Shown one piece after another: positions 34,221 through 43,164 of a stretch of DNA of 64,000 bases; position 1 is the stretch's first letter, and every line of letters begins with the position of its first letter. The stretch is from assembly GCF_052156635.1 (NCBI RefSeq), contig NZ_JBQKUO010000003.1, positions 434,001 to 498,000 of the forward strand, read 5' to 3'. A program made the translations under genes and the position numbers. Source of the DNA: Nitrospina sp052156635. Lineage in GTDB: Bacteria > Nitrospinota > Nitrospinia > Nitrospinales > Nitrospinaceae. A model generated the notes under the pieces. That model saw only the letters and a program-made list of their open reading frames with translations, searched no databases and was not told the origin of the DNA.

Positions 34221-34252
34221 GGTTATCATAATCATTATTAGTATACAGTCAA
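34221..34252 (-). promoter_or_regulatory. fecI promoter overlapped by a Fur-box-like operator
   Basis: Leftward strand: TTGACT (34247-34252), 16-nt spacer, TATGAT (34225-34230), each five of six consensus bases. The same DNA at 34221-34239 matches the 19-bp Fur consensus at 15 positions, including an unbroken 11-nt run ATAATCATTAT (34228-34238). Fur bound to this site would cover the -10 and spacer, giving iron repression of fecI and, through it, the receptor. Confidence 0.75.
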
Positions 34253-34455
34253 GTTTTTTCTCTCACCATCCCCCCTGATTCCCCGGCAGACGAGTCCAAC
34301 CCGCCGCGGATTTTCACGGAAAAACAACGACAAAAGCCAATCTCTCTTACGCGGATTGATTTCAGAGGGAAAGGAAGATGAAAGAAGGCGAGCGGGCGCG
34401 ACGGCTCCGATGGGGTGGGGGAGCCGGAAAATGTTTCTGACTTAAGGGAAGGCTG
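34253..34455. other. spacer upstream of the fecI promoter, no gene seen
   Basis: Between the fecI promoter and the methyltransferase stop there is only unremarkable sequence, including a T-run (TTTTTTC, 34254-34260) just upstream of the -35 box that may help as an UP-like element. No coding frame, tRNA or clear terminator is apparent. Confidence 0.4.
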
Positions 34456-35235
34456 TCAAGGTTTCCACCCGCTCACCACCCCGCGCTGGGCGGTGAGGGG
34501 AAGGATGCTGTTGAGATCGTCGGCGATGGTTTGCATGAATTCTTCCGCCTTCTCCTGGTCGTCAAAACATTCGTACACGTCATCCAGGAACCCGCCTCGC
34601 AGTAACGGGTGGCCGAGAAATTCCTTGCCCGGTCCGGTCTCGATCTCCAGCGGCCATTCCGCAGTCTCGATTTTTTCCATACCCAGTTCGCACAACCAGG
34701 CGCGGGCGTCGTCGGTGGACGGCCGTTCATCGAGGTATTCCTGAAAGCGCTCGAGTTCCACGGTCAGGTTTCTCGACCGCATTTCCCGCTCCACTCTCTG
34801 CCACAGGGAATCGAACGTGCCCCTGGTAGGCCAGGTGAGAACGATCTGCCCGCCGGGCTTTAAAAACTGAAGGATGTCTTTGAGTGCGGCGGGCCGGTCC
34901 GGCCGGAAAAACATGAAAGCGATGTTGCCGCTGATGCGGTCGAATTTCGGCAGGTTGGGCGGCAGCTGGCGCATGTCGCCCACTTCAAACTGAAGCCAGG
35001 GCATGCGCGTGCCCTGCATGCCCCGCGCCCTCAAAACCTGGTTGTGGTGGATGTCCACCGCCAGTACATACCCCTGCGGACCCACCTGGTCCGCGATGTA
35101 AAACGCGGGGATGCCCCCGCCCGCGGCGACGTCCAGCACCCGTGCGCCGGGAAACAGGTCCAGATGATGCAACAACGCCTGAGCGAACGGCGTCGACCAG
35201 GGATTGCCTTCCGGCAAGGCCCAATGCGATTCCAT
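34456..35235 (-). CDS. class I SAM-dependent methyltransferase, substrate unknown
   Basis: A 259-residue cytosolic methyltransferase. SAM motif I is ARVLDVAAGGGIPAFYIADQV (residues about 31-51), followed by an acidic motif II (VLAVDIHHNQVLRAR), a DMRQLP loop and FLKPGGQIVLTWP (motif III). The N-terminal MESHWALPEGNPWSTPFAQALLHHLDLFPG is typical of UbiE/Coq5-like and small-molecule methyltransferases. The C-terminal third (WPLEIETGPGKEFLGHPLLRGGFLDDVYECF) is not specific to any family I know. It is probably monocistronic, with a 125-nt gap to its upstream neighbour. A link to the siderophore locus is not supported. Confidence 0.8.
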   Translation of the reverse strand: MESHWALPEGNPWSTPFAQALLHHLDLFPGARVLDVAAGGGIPAFYIADQVGPQGYVLAVDIHHNQVLRARGMQGTRMPWLQFEVGDMRQLPPNLPKFDRISGNIAFMFFRPDRPAALKDILQFLKPGGQIVLTWPTRGTFDSLWQRVEREMRSRNLTVELERFQEYLDERPSTDDARAWLCELGMEKIETAEWPLEIETGPGKEFLGHPLLRGGFLDDVYECFDDQEKAEEFMQTIADDLNSILPLTAQRGVVSGWKP

Positions 35236-35360
35236 ATATTTTCCCCCCCTTAAATTTTTCAGGACTTGGCAGCGGCCGCACCCCCCTCAGAATGCGTCTG
35301 CCCGTTGTATCCCTTTTTTCTCCTGCTTACTTCATGCCTGCCGCATTTGTGCCCGTTGGA

Positions 35361-35789
35361 CTAATTGTCCAGCAGGTACTGCGCGCCCGCGGCGGCGACT
35401 TCGTGATCCTTCTCCACCACATCGCCGGACACGCCGATGGCGCCGACCACGTCTCCGTCTTTCGTTTTCAGCGGCACGCCGCCGGGAAAGGTGATGAGTC
35501 CGTCGTTGCAGTGTTCGATCTGGTAAAACGGCCCGCCCGGTTGGCTGAGATTGCCGATCTCGCCCGTGGGCAAATTGAAATAGCGCGAGGTTTTGGCCTT
35601 GCGGATGGCGATGTCGATGCTTCCCATCCAGGCTTCGTCCATGCGGAAGAAGGCTTTCAGGTGACCGTCCGCGCCGACGACAGCGATGTTCATGTTCGAC
35701 CCGATTTCGCGGGCCTTGGTCGTGGCGGTGCGCAGGATGTGCCGCGTCGCTTCATCGTCGAGGTCCTTGTACGTCTTGAGTTCTGCCAT
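35361..35789 (-). CDS. GlcG/HbpS-like small-molecule or heme-binding protein
   Basis: A 142-residue cytosolic protein of the GlcG/HbpS family (DUF336). The family hallmarks are AREIGSNMNIAVVGADGHLKAFFRMDEAWMGSIDIAIRKAKTS near residues 25-65, and PLKTKDGDVVGAIGVSGDVVEKDHEVAAAGAQYL at the C-terminus. The family includes heme-binding sensors and proteins of unknown catalytic role. The ATG at 35789 is chosen because AAAGGA lies 6 nt upstream; an extension to 35846 adds 19 residues with no family match. No operon partner is obvious. Confidence 0.85.
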   Translation of the reverse strand: MAELKTYKDLDDEATRHILRTATTKAREIGSNMNIAVVGADGHLKAFFRMDEAWMGSIDIAIRKAKTSRYFNLPTGEIGNLSQPGGPFYQIEHCNDGLITFPGGVPLKTKDGDVVGAIGVSGDVVEKDHEVAAAGAQYLLDN

Positions 35790-35987
35790 GAGTGTCCTTT
35801 CCTGACAATCCATTTTTCGGGGGGGGAGTGAATTGCCGAATTTCAATCAAGTTCCGTGTAAATTGTATCGGCCCGGAAAGAAACTTCAAGGTTTTTTAAG
35901 GCTGATTTAAAGAGATATTCCCGCTGAGAGAATGTAGGAAATAGAACGAATGAAAATAGAGGGGTTTTTACAGCACGACCCGCCGCG

Positions 35988-37541
35988 TCAGGCTTCCTGC
36001 TCGCGAGTGGCCTGTTCCCGTTTTTGCTGGCGGCGTTCGTTGAGAAGCGCAACACGCAATCCATAAATGAGGCCGATCAGAACGATGGCGAAGGGCAGAC
36101 CGGTGGTGATGGCGGCGGTCTGCAATGCGTTCAACCCGCCTGCAATCAGCAGCACGATGGCGATGACGCCTTCGGTGACCGCCCAGAACAGGCGTTGCAG
36201 TTTCGGTGGGTCGGGGTCGCCGCCGGCGGTGATCATGTCGATCACGAAACTGCCGGAGTCGGACGAAGTGACGAAGAAGGTGATGATGACGACGGTGGCG
36301 ATGGTGGCGGTGATGGCGTCCAGCGGTAGCGATTCCAGCATGAAGAACAGCGCGGTGCTCACGTTCTTGTCCACCGCCTCGGCGATCGCGCCGCCTTCGA
36401 CCAGGTCGAGGTGGATCGCTGTGCCGCCGAACACGCTGAGCCATGCGAACGTCGCCAGGCACGGCGCGAGAAGGCAACCGAGTATGAACTCCCGGATGGT
36501 GCGGCCGCGTGACACGCGGGCGATGAACATGCCGACGAACGGCGACCAGGCAATCCACCACGCCCAGTAAAACGTCGTCCAGCTGGAACGCCATTCCACG
36601 TCGTACATGGTTTCGCTGGCGACGCTGAGCACGAGAAAGTTCTGCGCGTAGTTGGCGAGTGTCGTGCCGAACGTGGTCAGTATATAAAGTGTCGGCCCGG
36701 CAAGAAACACGAACAAAAGAAAAATCCCCGCCACCCACAAATTGAAATGGCTGAGGCGGCTGATGCCTTTATGCAATCCCAGCATCACCGAAAACGTGGC
36801 GATCAGCGTGATGAACGAGATGAGCGCCACCTGCACCCACACCGACTGCGGCACACCGGCGATGAAATGCAGGCCGGAGTTCACCTGCATCGCACCCAGT
36901 CCGAGAGACGTTGCCACGCCGAACATCGTGCTGACCACGGAAAAGATGTCGATCACGTGACCGAACGGGCCGTAAATCCGGTCGCCCAGTAAGGGATAAA
37001 ATGCGGAACGGATGGTCAGCGGCAGTCCCTTGCGAAACGCAAAGTACGCCAGCGCCATGCCGACGACGCAGTAGATCGCCCACGCATGCAGGCCCCAGTG
37101 GAAGAACGTCAGCTGCATGGCCTGTTCGGCGGCGCGTTCGGTTTCCGGCACGCTGATCGGCGGGTTCTTGTAATGGCTGATGGGTTCCGCCACGCTCCAG
37201 TAAATGAGACCGATGCCCATACCGGCGCTGAACAGCATGGCGAACCACGTGGCAAAGCTGAATTCGGGACGGTCGCTGTCCTTGCCCAGCCGGATTTTCC
37301 CGTATGGGCTGAACAGCAGGAACAGCGCGAAGAACAGAAGCAGGCAGGTGGTGATGGTGAACACCCAGCTGAAATGGCCGGTGACGAACGTCTGCACCGC
37401 CGTAAAAACATCCTGCGCCGTTTTGGTGAACAGGGTTCCGTACAGGATGAAGAGAAACATGATGGCCGCGGCGGTCACGAACACCGGCGGATTGGTGCGC
37501 GTAAAAAACCACAGCGGCCGGGTTGGGATTTCATGTTTCAT
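35988..37541 (-). CDS. BCCT-family betaine/choline/carnitine transporter
   Basis: A 517-residue, 12-helix secondary transporter. BCCT landmarks are the N-terminal FVTAAAIMFLFILYGTLFTKTAQD, GMGIGLIYWSVAEPISHY near residue 105 and MALAYFAFRKGLPLTIRSAFYPLLGDRIYGPFGHVIDIFSV. The second half has WTTFYWAWWIAWSPFVGMFIARVSRGRTIREFILG with its tryptophan box, and VTSSDSGSFVIDM. It should import glycine betaine or related quaternary amines with Na+ or H+ for osmoprotection. The short, charged C-terminus (LNERRQQKREQATREQEA) may sense osmotic stress as in BetP, but is brief. It lies 107 nt downstream of the methyltransferase at 37649, same strand, probably the same operon. Confidence 0.95.
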   Translation of the reverse strand: MKHEIPTRPLWFFTRTNPPVFVTAAAIMFLFILYGTLFTKTAQDVFTAVQTFVTGHFSWVFTITTCLLLFFALFLLFSPYGKIRLGKDSDRPEFSFATWFAMLFSAGMGIGLIYWSVAEPISHYKNPPISVPETERAAEQAMQLTFFHWGLHAWAIYCVVGMALAYFAFRKGLPLTIRSAFYPLLGDRIYGPFGHVIDIFSVVSTMFGVATSLGLGAMQVNSGLHFIAGVPQSVWVQVALISFITLIATFSVMLGLHKGISRLSHFNLWVAGIFLLFVFLAGPTLYILTTFGTTLANYAQNFLVLSVASETMYDVEWRSSWTTFYWAWWIAWSPFVGMFIARVSRGRTIREFILGCLLAPCLATFAWLSVFGGTAIHLDLVEGGAIAEAVDKNVSTALFFMLESLPLDAITATIATVVIITFFVTSSDSGSFVIDMITAGGDPDPPKLQRLFWAVTEGVIAIVLLIAGGLNALQTAAITTGLPFAIVLIGLIYGLRVALLNERRQQKREQATREQEA

Positions 37542-37648
37542 GACGGGGCCTCACAACCTGCCCCCGGACCACCGGCGCGGGGATGCCGGTTTTTCGGGAT
37601 GTCCGGGGCCCTTGGAATACAGGAAGGTATTTGAATGAAACCGAACGC

Positions 37649-38503
37649 TCACGAAGCCGCGGGTTTCTCGAACATAGTGATGCCCCAGGCCAGGCGTCCG
37701 CTTTTGCCTGCGTCCACCCAGTGCCCAAGTCCGGTCAGCATGCGGTCAATGTATTCCTGCCCGCACAACTTCACCACCTCATCGTAATGCTTCAGGGTCT
37801 CGTCGCGAACGCGGCTGTAATGCATGGTGAGCTGATTCGAGTGGTCCTCCATCCGTTTCAGCCGGAATCCCTGCCTGCTGGCTTCATCGTAATAAAACCG
37901 GAACGACCCCAGTGTGGACAAATGAATGCGCGCGAGAATGGGACCGAGCGCGTCTTCCGGGCAATCGTCCTTTTTCATGATGTCGGTGAAGATGAACAGA
38001 CCGCCCGGTTTCAGCACGCGGTACGCTTCCGAAACCACGCGCGCGCGGTCGGCGCTGTGCAGAAACGAATCCTGAGACCAGATCACGTCGAACGACTTGT
38101 CCTCGAACGGAATCTCCTCGAAGCTCCCGTGAGCGACGTCGACCAGCCGGTCGAGCCCGCGTTCCTTGTTGAATTCCCGGTTGCGGTTGTTCTGCGTTTC
38201 GCTGAGGTTGAGGCAGGTCACATGACACCCGCGCTGCGTGGCGAGGTAGCGCGCGCCGCCGCCGTAACCTGCGCCGAGATCCAGAACCCGCTTGAATATA
38301 TTCAGATCCAGGAGGCTCATCATGTGGTTCACGATGCGCTTGCTCGCAATGCCGATCGGCTCTTCTTCGTAATTGTACTGGCCGATGTGGATGTGCTCGC
38401 CGCCCCAGATTTTGAAATAAAATTCGTCCGCGTTGGAACTGTCGTAATACTCCTCCGCTTTTTCAACCGCGGTGGACGTATCGTTTTTGGTCAAACTGCT
38501 CAT
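37649..38503 (-). CDS. sarcosine/dimethylglycine-type N-methyltransferase (betaine synthesis)
   Basis: A 284-residue SAM methyltransferase resembling sarcosine/dimethylglycine methyltransferase (SDMT), which makes glycine betaine from sarcosine or dimethylglycine. The N-terminus has VEKAEEYYDSSNADEFYFKIWGGEHIHIGQY, a strong SDMT/tocopherol-MT-like block. Motif I is VLDLGAGYGGGARYLA, followed by FDVIWSQDSFLHSADR and LKPGGLFIFTDIM. The ATG at 38503 follows GGGGGA at 7 nt; the 10-residue extension to 38533 is less likely. The partner enzyme that methylates glycine is not in the window. With the BCCT gene downstream it forms an osmolyte make-and-import unit, driven by the promoter at 38623-38651. 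Confidence 0.85.
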   Translation of the reverse strand: MSSLTKNDTSTAVEKAEEYYDSSNADEFYFKIWGGEHIHIGQYNYEEEPIGIASKRIVNHMMSLLDLNIFKRVLDLGAGYGGGARYLATQRGCHVTCLNLSETQNNRNREFNKERGLDRLVDVAHGSFEEIPFEDKSFDVIWSQDSFLHSADRARVVSEAYRVLKPGGLFIFTDIMKKDDCPEDALGPILARIHLSTLGSFRFYYDEASRQGFRLKRMEDHSNQLTMHYSRVRDETLKHYDEVVKLCGQEYIDRMLTGLGHWVDAGKSGRLAWGITMFEKPAAS

Positions 38504-38622
38504 ATTGGATCCCCCAGATAAATGAACGCTCACACACTATTTCGATTGGGTCGTGTGAAAATCACGATTCACAAAGACATGATGGAGAAGTGTGTGGGAC
38601 AAAGAATTGTGAAAGAATTTCA

Positions 38623-38651
38623 ATTATATGCATTTGGGAGTGCCTTTTCAA
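38623..38651 (-). promoter_or_regulatory. near-consensus sigma70 promoter of the osmolyte operon
   Basis: Leftward strand: TTGAAA (38646-38651), an optimal 17-nt spacer, and a perfect TATAAT (38623-38628). Transcription should start near 38616, leaving a leader of about 110 nt before the methyltransferase ATG at 38503. Confidence 0.7.
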
Positions 38652-39220
38652 GGCGGCCGGGGTGCCCGCACAGGCGGACCCCGTACCAACCGCTTGGAAA
38701 AACGCCGTTAACCCAACCCGTTTTTTCTCCAATCAGGCAAAAACCGGGGCCGTCGCCAACGGGATCGAAAGATTTCGACCCTTTTTTAATCAATTCAAGG
38801 ATGGAATGGCCCTGCACTTGCACCTATTGTAGAACGTTCGCCGAATTTCGGCAAAGACCCGCTCCCCTCGAAACGGCCCGGCACCGATCGGAGAAAACCA
38901 TCCAGCCCGCACCAACGCGTTGCAATGGAAAAGGTGGATACGTTCCGCCGAATCCCGACCATCGGCAGGAGCAATCCCTTCAACCTCTTCGAGGTAACTG
39001 TTTTTTTGGCGTCTCCGGCGCGTTGTCTGGTAACATTGGACTTCCAAAAGATCCTGCATTGGACCACTTTCAGTCATTTTGAAGGGAAACGCCCCGGTTT
39101 TGCCCCGTTTACCGGGACTCAAGGCATTTCAAGGATTCATGTGCTTCCTTTGATAACGGCTGGCAATTTCTGACCGCGGGCACCGGGAAATCCCCGGCCT
39201 CGCGACACGGGACCCAGACC
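38652..39220. other. gene-free spacer between osmolyte operon and two-component system
   Basis: No frame with a credible start, codon pattern or family match was found in this 570-nt stretch, and the short frames on either strand look random. A GC-rich dyad (GGGGTGCCCGC...CGGACCCCG, about 38657-38685) lies just upstream of the leftward promoter. A rightward promoter for the sensor kinase at 39221 should lie here but no clear box pair stands out. Confidence 0.4.
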
Positions 39221-40621
39221 ATGAAACTGAGCAAATACAACATCAACCTGGAAACCTCGCATTGGTGGATTCCCATCGCCAATATTTTTCTGGGGATTGC
39301 CATGCTTGCCATGATGGGCTTCAGCTTCTGGAAGGGACTCGAGATGAATACCGTTTACGCCCCCCTCATCAACGCCGACACGGAAGTCAAACTGAAGGTT
39401 GTGGCCGCGCACATGTGGGTGGAGGAAATCCTTGGCGGCGACCAGACCAAGGACACGGAAGGCGTGTGGAGATTCCTGGACCAGGCGGACTGGTACGCCA
39501 ACGCCATGCTGGAAGGCGGACAGAATGAGGAAGGCACCATCATGCCGCTCAACGATCCGGAAATCCGCGAAGTCATCCGGGAGGTGCGCAACAACATCGC
39601 CGAGTTCCGAAAGATCGCCCACACGCGCCTGTCCAACCGTGCCACGTCGGGGACCGGGTCGCCCATGGACAAGTACTACGACGAAGTGTACCTGAGCTTC
39701 AACCGCAAGGCCGACCGCATCAAACACCGTTTGCAGGAATTGATGGCCACCGACCTGCAGTACTTCAAAGTCACGCAGATCACGCTGATGGGCGTCATGT
39801 TTCTTCTGTCGATGTCGATGGCCCTGGTCGTGTTCCGCTTTGAGCGGTTTCGCGACAAGTGGATTCATGCGCTGCACGAAGCCAACGTGAACCTGGAAAA
39901 AGAAGTCGAGGAACGCAAACAGGCGGAGGTCAAGCTCACGGAGTACGGCAACCAGCTACGCCGGCTGACCAACCAGCTTCAATCGATCCGCGAAGAGGAA
40001 AAGACCCGCATCGCGCGTGAAGTCCACGACGAACTGGGGCAGACGCTCACCGCGCTCAAAATGGAACTCGCCTGCCTGGTCAACGACGTCAAGCAGGGTT
40101 CCGACGGCGTACCCCAGCGCACCCGGTCGATGAGCCAGTTGATCGACAGCACCATTCAATCGGTGCAACGCATCGCGACAGAACTCCGGCCGCAGATCCT
40201 CGACGTACTGGGCTTGTCCGAAGCCATCCGCTGGGAAACGGCGGAGTTCGAGAAGCGGACGGGGATGCAATGCCACGTCAAATTCATCCCGGAGAAAGTC
40301 ATTCTCGAACGCAACCTGTCCACCACCCTGTTTCGCATCTACCAGGAGGCGATGACCAACGTGGCGCGCCATTCCGGAGCGAAAAACGTGACCATCTGCG
40401 TGGAAGAAAAGGAAAACGAAGTGATTCTGGAAATCTGCGATGACGGACGCGGAATTCAGAAGCATCTGTTGTACAACTCGCAGTCCCTCGGTCTGCTTGG
40501 CATCCAGGAACGCGCCCGCGCGCTGGATGGCGAAACCACGATCGAGGGCCAACCCACATCCGGCACCACCGTTCGCGCCGTAATTCCAGTGAAACAGAAA
40601 CTATATGAAAACATCCAGTAG
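39221..40621 (+). CDS. NarX/NarL-type sensor histidine kinase
   Basis: A 466-residue membrane sensor kinase. Two membrane helices (about 18-40 and 184-205) enclose a 145-residue, mostly helical periplasmic domain without recognised metal or nucleotide motifs; the ligand is unknown. A coiled coil (about 215-260) leads to a HisKA_3 dimerisation domain with phospho-accepting His269 in REVHDELGQTLTALKMEL. The HATPase_c domain has N-box ALTNVARHSG-type sequence (QEAMTNVARHSGAKNV), G1 DDGRGI and G2 SLGLLGIQERARALDG. It phosphorylates the response regulator encoded by the next gene, whose start lies inside the kinase reading frame (17-nt overlap), so the two are translationally coupled. Confidence 0.93.
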   Translation: MKLSKYNINLETSHWWIPIANIFLGIAMLAMMGFSFWKGLEMNTVYAPLINADTEVKLKVVAAHMWVEEILGGDQTKDTEGVWRFLDQADWYANAMLEGGQNEEGTIMPLNDPEIREVIREVRNNIAEFRKIAHTRLSNRATSGTGSPMDKYYDEVYLSFNRKADRIKHRLQELMATDLQYFKVTQITLMGVMFLLSMSMALVVFRFERFRDKWIHALHEANVNLEKEVEERKQAEVKLTEYGNQLRRLTNQLQSIREEEKTRIAREVHDELGQTLTALKMELACLVNDVKQGSDGVPQRTRSMSQLIDSTIQSVQRIATELRPQILDVLGLSEAIRWETAEFEKRTGMQCHVKFIPEKVILERNLSTTLFRIYQEAMTNVARHSGAKNVTICVEEKENEVILEICDDGRGIQKHLLYNSQSLGLLGIQERARALDGETTIEGQPTSGTTVRAVIPVKQKLYENIQ

Positions 40622-41255
40622 CAAGATTCGTATTTTCGTGGTGGACGATCACGCGGTCGTTCGCCAGGGCATCAAGCACATCATCGTCCAGAACGCCGAC
40701 ATGGAAGTGGTGGGCGAAGCCTCCCACGGCAACGAGGTGCTGGATAAAATCAAGGACCTGGAAATCGATGTCATGCTGATGGACATCGAGATGCCGGAGA
40801 AAAGCGGGTGGGAGGTGATGTCGCAGTTGAAGTACAGCCACCCCAACCTCGGCGTCATCATTCTCAGTATTTTTCCGGAAGATCATTACGGCGTGCGCCT
40901 GATCAAGGCCGGCGCCTCCGGGTACCTCACCAAATCCAGCGCACCGGAACAACTGGTTCAGGCCATCCGCACGGTTTCCGACGGCGGCAAGTTCATCAGC
41001 CCGTCCCTCGGGGAAAAACTGATCCAGGAACTAGACAAGAAGGAGGGACAGCCTTTGCACGCGGTTCTTTCCGAACGGGAGTTCCAGGTGTTCTGCATGA
41101 TCTCTTCGGGCAAGAAGACCAAGGAAATCGCGGACGAGCTGTCGCTCAGCATCACCACCATCAGCACCCACCGTTCAAACATCCTGGAAAAAATGGGGAT
41201 GAAAAACAACGCCGAGCTCATCCACTACGCGCTCAAGAACGGGCTGGTCCGCTAA
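40605..41255 (+). CDS. NarL/FixJ-family response regulator
   Basis: A 216-residue DNA-binding response regulator. The receiver domain (about 8-125) has the acidic pair VVDDH (Asp14, Asp15), phospho-acceptor Asp60 in VMLMDIEMPEKSGWE, and Lys109 in GYLTKSSAP. The LuxR-type helix-turn-helix is at the C-terminus: LSEREFQVFCMISSGKKTKEIADELSLSITTISTHRSNILEKMGMKNNAELIHYAL. It is activated by the kinase encoded just upstream. Targets are unknown; no nearby dyad is an obvious binding site. Confidence 0.95.
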   Translation: MKTSSSKIRIFVVDDHAVVRQGIKHIIVQNADMEVVGEASHGNEVLDKIKDLEIDVMLMDIEMPEKSGWEVMSQLKYSHPNLGVIILSIFPEDHYGVRLIKAGASGYLTKSSAPEQLVQAIRTVSDGGKFISPSLGEKLIQELDKKEGQPLHAVLSEREFQVFCMISSGKKTKEIADELSLSITTISTHRSNILEKMGMKNNAELIHYALKNGLVR

Positions 41256-41354
41256 AGCGTTTTCCTAACGGCAATACATGCGGCGCCGGAAACACACCTT
41301 CTGCGTGCTGACAATTTCAGGAATGAAAGTGGATCGGGAAGGAATCCGGCCGGA

Positions 41355-43049
41355 TCAGCTGGGCGAGGACCACCGCAGCCATTCGGCCCGGCCCTGTTGC
41401 GGCCGTTCCTTGGCCTCGGTGTCCGCCACGGAAACGGAAGGCTCCGTCTCTGTCGCTGACGGGGGTGCGTCCTTGGGCACCCGTGCGCGGCGGAACGTGC
41501 GGTCCTTCATCTTCACATCTTTCGGAGCCGCTTCCGAGCGTCCGCGTTTCAGGAGCGCGAACACGGCGTTGCCGACGAACGGCGGCAGCATGGAGAACAG
41601 CAGGTTGGTGCCCAAGATGAACGCCATGCCGGTGAGCGACGCCACCTCGCGCGGTTTGAAAAACCAGTTCGGCGGCAGGGAAACCCAGCCCACGCCCTTG
41701 TCGCGGAGCATGATGGACTTGATGATCTTCCACTGGAAGTAGTACTGCAGGTTGCGCCGGATGATGTCGCGCTTCAGTTCGAACTCCGTCACGCCCTTCG
41801 GCACGTAAGCCAGCGGCATGGTGTCGAAGATGCTGCGGGTGATGGACAGGGTGCTGTTGAAGTTGCGCCAGCCTTCCATGATGTGCAGGCGGCCTTCACT
41901 CTGCGCCACATCGTAAATCGGGGTGCCCGGGTACGGGATCAGGTTGTTGAACTTGACGAACCCGACGTTCGCCCCGTTGACCACCCGCCACGACTCGTCC
42001 CGGTCTTCCTTGCTCTCGCCCGGGAAACCGTAAATCATGAACAGCGACACCTTGAAGCCGTATTTCTTGCACAGCCTCACCGCTTCCATGTGCTGGGCCA
42101 CCGTCTGGTCCTTGTTGGCTTCCTTGGCAATGCGCTCGACGCCGGTTTCCATGCCCATGCCGATGGTCTGGAAATTGGCGCGTTTCATCGCCGGAAGGAT
42201 CTCTTCATAAATGTTGTCGGCGCGGGTCTGGACCGCAAAGGCGCACTTCTCATGCAGGCCGGCTTCCACGATGCCGTCGCACAACTCGATGACCCGCCGC
42301 TTGTTGACGCTGAAGATGTCGTCGTAAAACGTGATGTTCTCGATCTTGTATTTGTTGACCAGGATCTTGACGTTCTCGATGATGCGTTCCATCGAATGCC
42401 AGCGGTAGGTCAGGCCGGTGAGAATCCGTTGACTGCAATAGCTGCATTTGTACGGGCAGCCGCGCGCACCCGTGAGGAATCCCATGTCGTACTTGGGATG
42501 TTCAAACAGCTCGTAGGGAAAAATCGGCACGTCGTCGAGGTTGTCGATCAGGTCGTTGTCCTCGTTGGCGACCAGCTCGCCGTCCTCGTCGAGGAAGGTG
42601 ATGCCGCGGATTTTTTTCCAGGCGTCGCCGCCTTCGCGAAGGGCGTGATAGAGCTGGCGCATGGTCTCTTCCCCTTCGCCGCGCACCACGATATCGGCCG
42701 AGCCGTTGCGAAGCGGTTCCTCAGGTAAAGCGGTGACGTGAACCCCGCCCATGACGATCGTGCAGTCCGGATACGCTTCCTTGTACATGCGGCCGATGGT
42801 GTAGGCCCGCCCCGCCTGCGCTGTCAGCACGGTGATGCCGATGATCAGCGGCTGCTCGAGTCCCTCGGTAAACTGACGGAAGTTGTCCTCGGTGATGGTC
42901 TCGATTTCCTCGTCCACCACGCGAATGTCCTTCACCCCGTATTTGCGAAGATACGCCGAGATGACGCCAATCGATACGGGAATGCCCACCGGGATGTACC
43001 GAGAAAGCATTCCGCCGAATTTTTCGTATGCCGGATTGATGAACAACAT
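41355..43049 (-). CDS. B12-binding-domain radical SAM protein
   Basis: A 564-residue protein. Residues about 1-135 form a cobalamin-binding-type Rossmann domain (IPVGIPVSIGVISAYLRKYG, IVMGGVHVTALPEE). The radical SAM domain follows with the cluster motif Cys198-x3-Cys202-x2-Cys205 (GARGCPYKCSYCSQ), GMGMETGVE and FMIYGFPGE. The DxHxxG cobalamin signature is not obvious, so B12 may not be bound. The C-terminal 60 residues are a low-complexity, charged tail after a hydrophobic stretch near residue 485. Members act on lipids, hopanoids, antibiotics and tetrapyrroles; the substrate here is unknown. It is the last gene of the leftward arm, 115 nt after a membrane protein gene. Confidence 0.87.
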   Translation of the reverse strand: MLFINPAYEKFGGMLSRYIPVGIPVSIGVISAYLRKYGVKDIRVVDEEIETITEDNFRQFTEGLEQPLIIGITVLTAQAGRAYTIGRMYKEAYPDCTIVMGGVHVTALPEEPLRNGSADIVVRGEGEETMRQLYHALREGGDAWKKIRGITFLDEDGELVANEDNDLIDNLDDVPIFPYELFEHPKYDMGFLTGARGCPYKCSYCSQRILTGLTYRWHSMERIIENVKILVNKYKIENITFYDDIFSVNKRRVIELCDGIVEAGLHEKCAFAVQTRADNIYEEILPAMKRANFQTIGMGMETGVERIAKEANKDQTVAQHMEAVRLCKKYGFKVSLFMIYGFPGESKEDRDESWRVVNGANVGFVKFNNLIPYPGTPIYDVAQSEGRLHIMEGWRNFNSTLSITRSIFDTMPLAYVPKGVTEFELKRDIIRRNLQYYFQWKIIKSIMLRDKGVGWVSLPPNWFFKPREVASLTGMAFILGTNLLFSMLPPFVGNAVFALLKRGRSEAAPKDVKMKDRTFRRARVPKDAPPSATETEPSVSVADTEAKERPQQGRAEWLRWSSPS

Positions 43050-43164
43050 GGGTTCGAAACCTTTCGTATAGGGGGCTCGAACTTACGCGAATGCCTGAGT
43101 TGCGGGACCGCCCTCCTGGCCCCAAAAGGTGTGTTCTATAATGATAAAGGAAGGCGGAATAATT

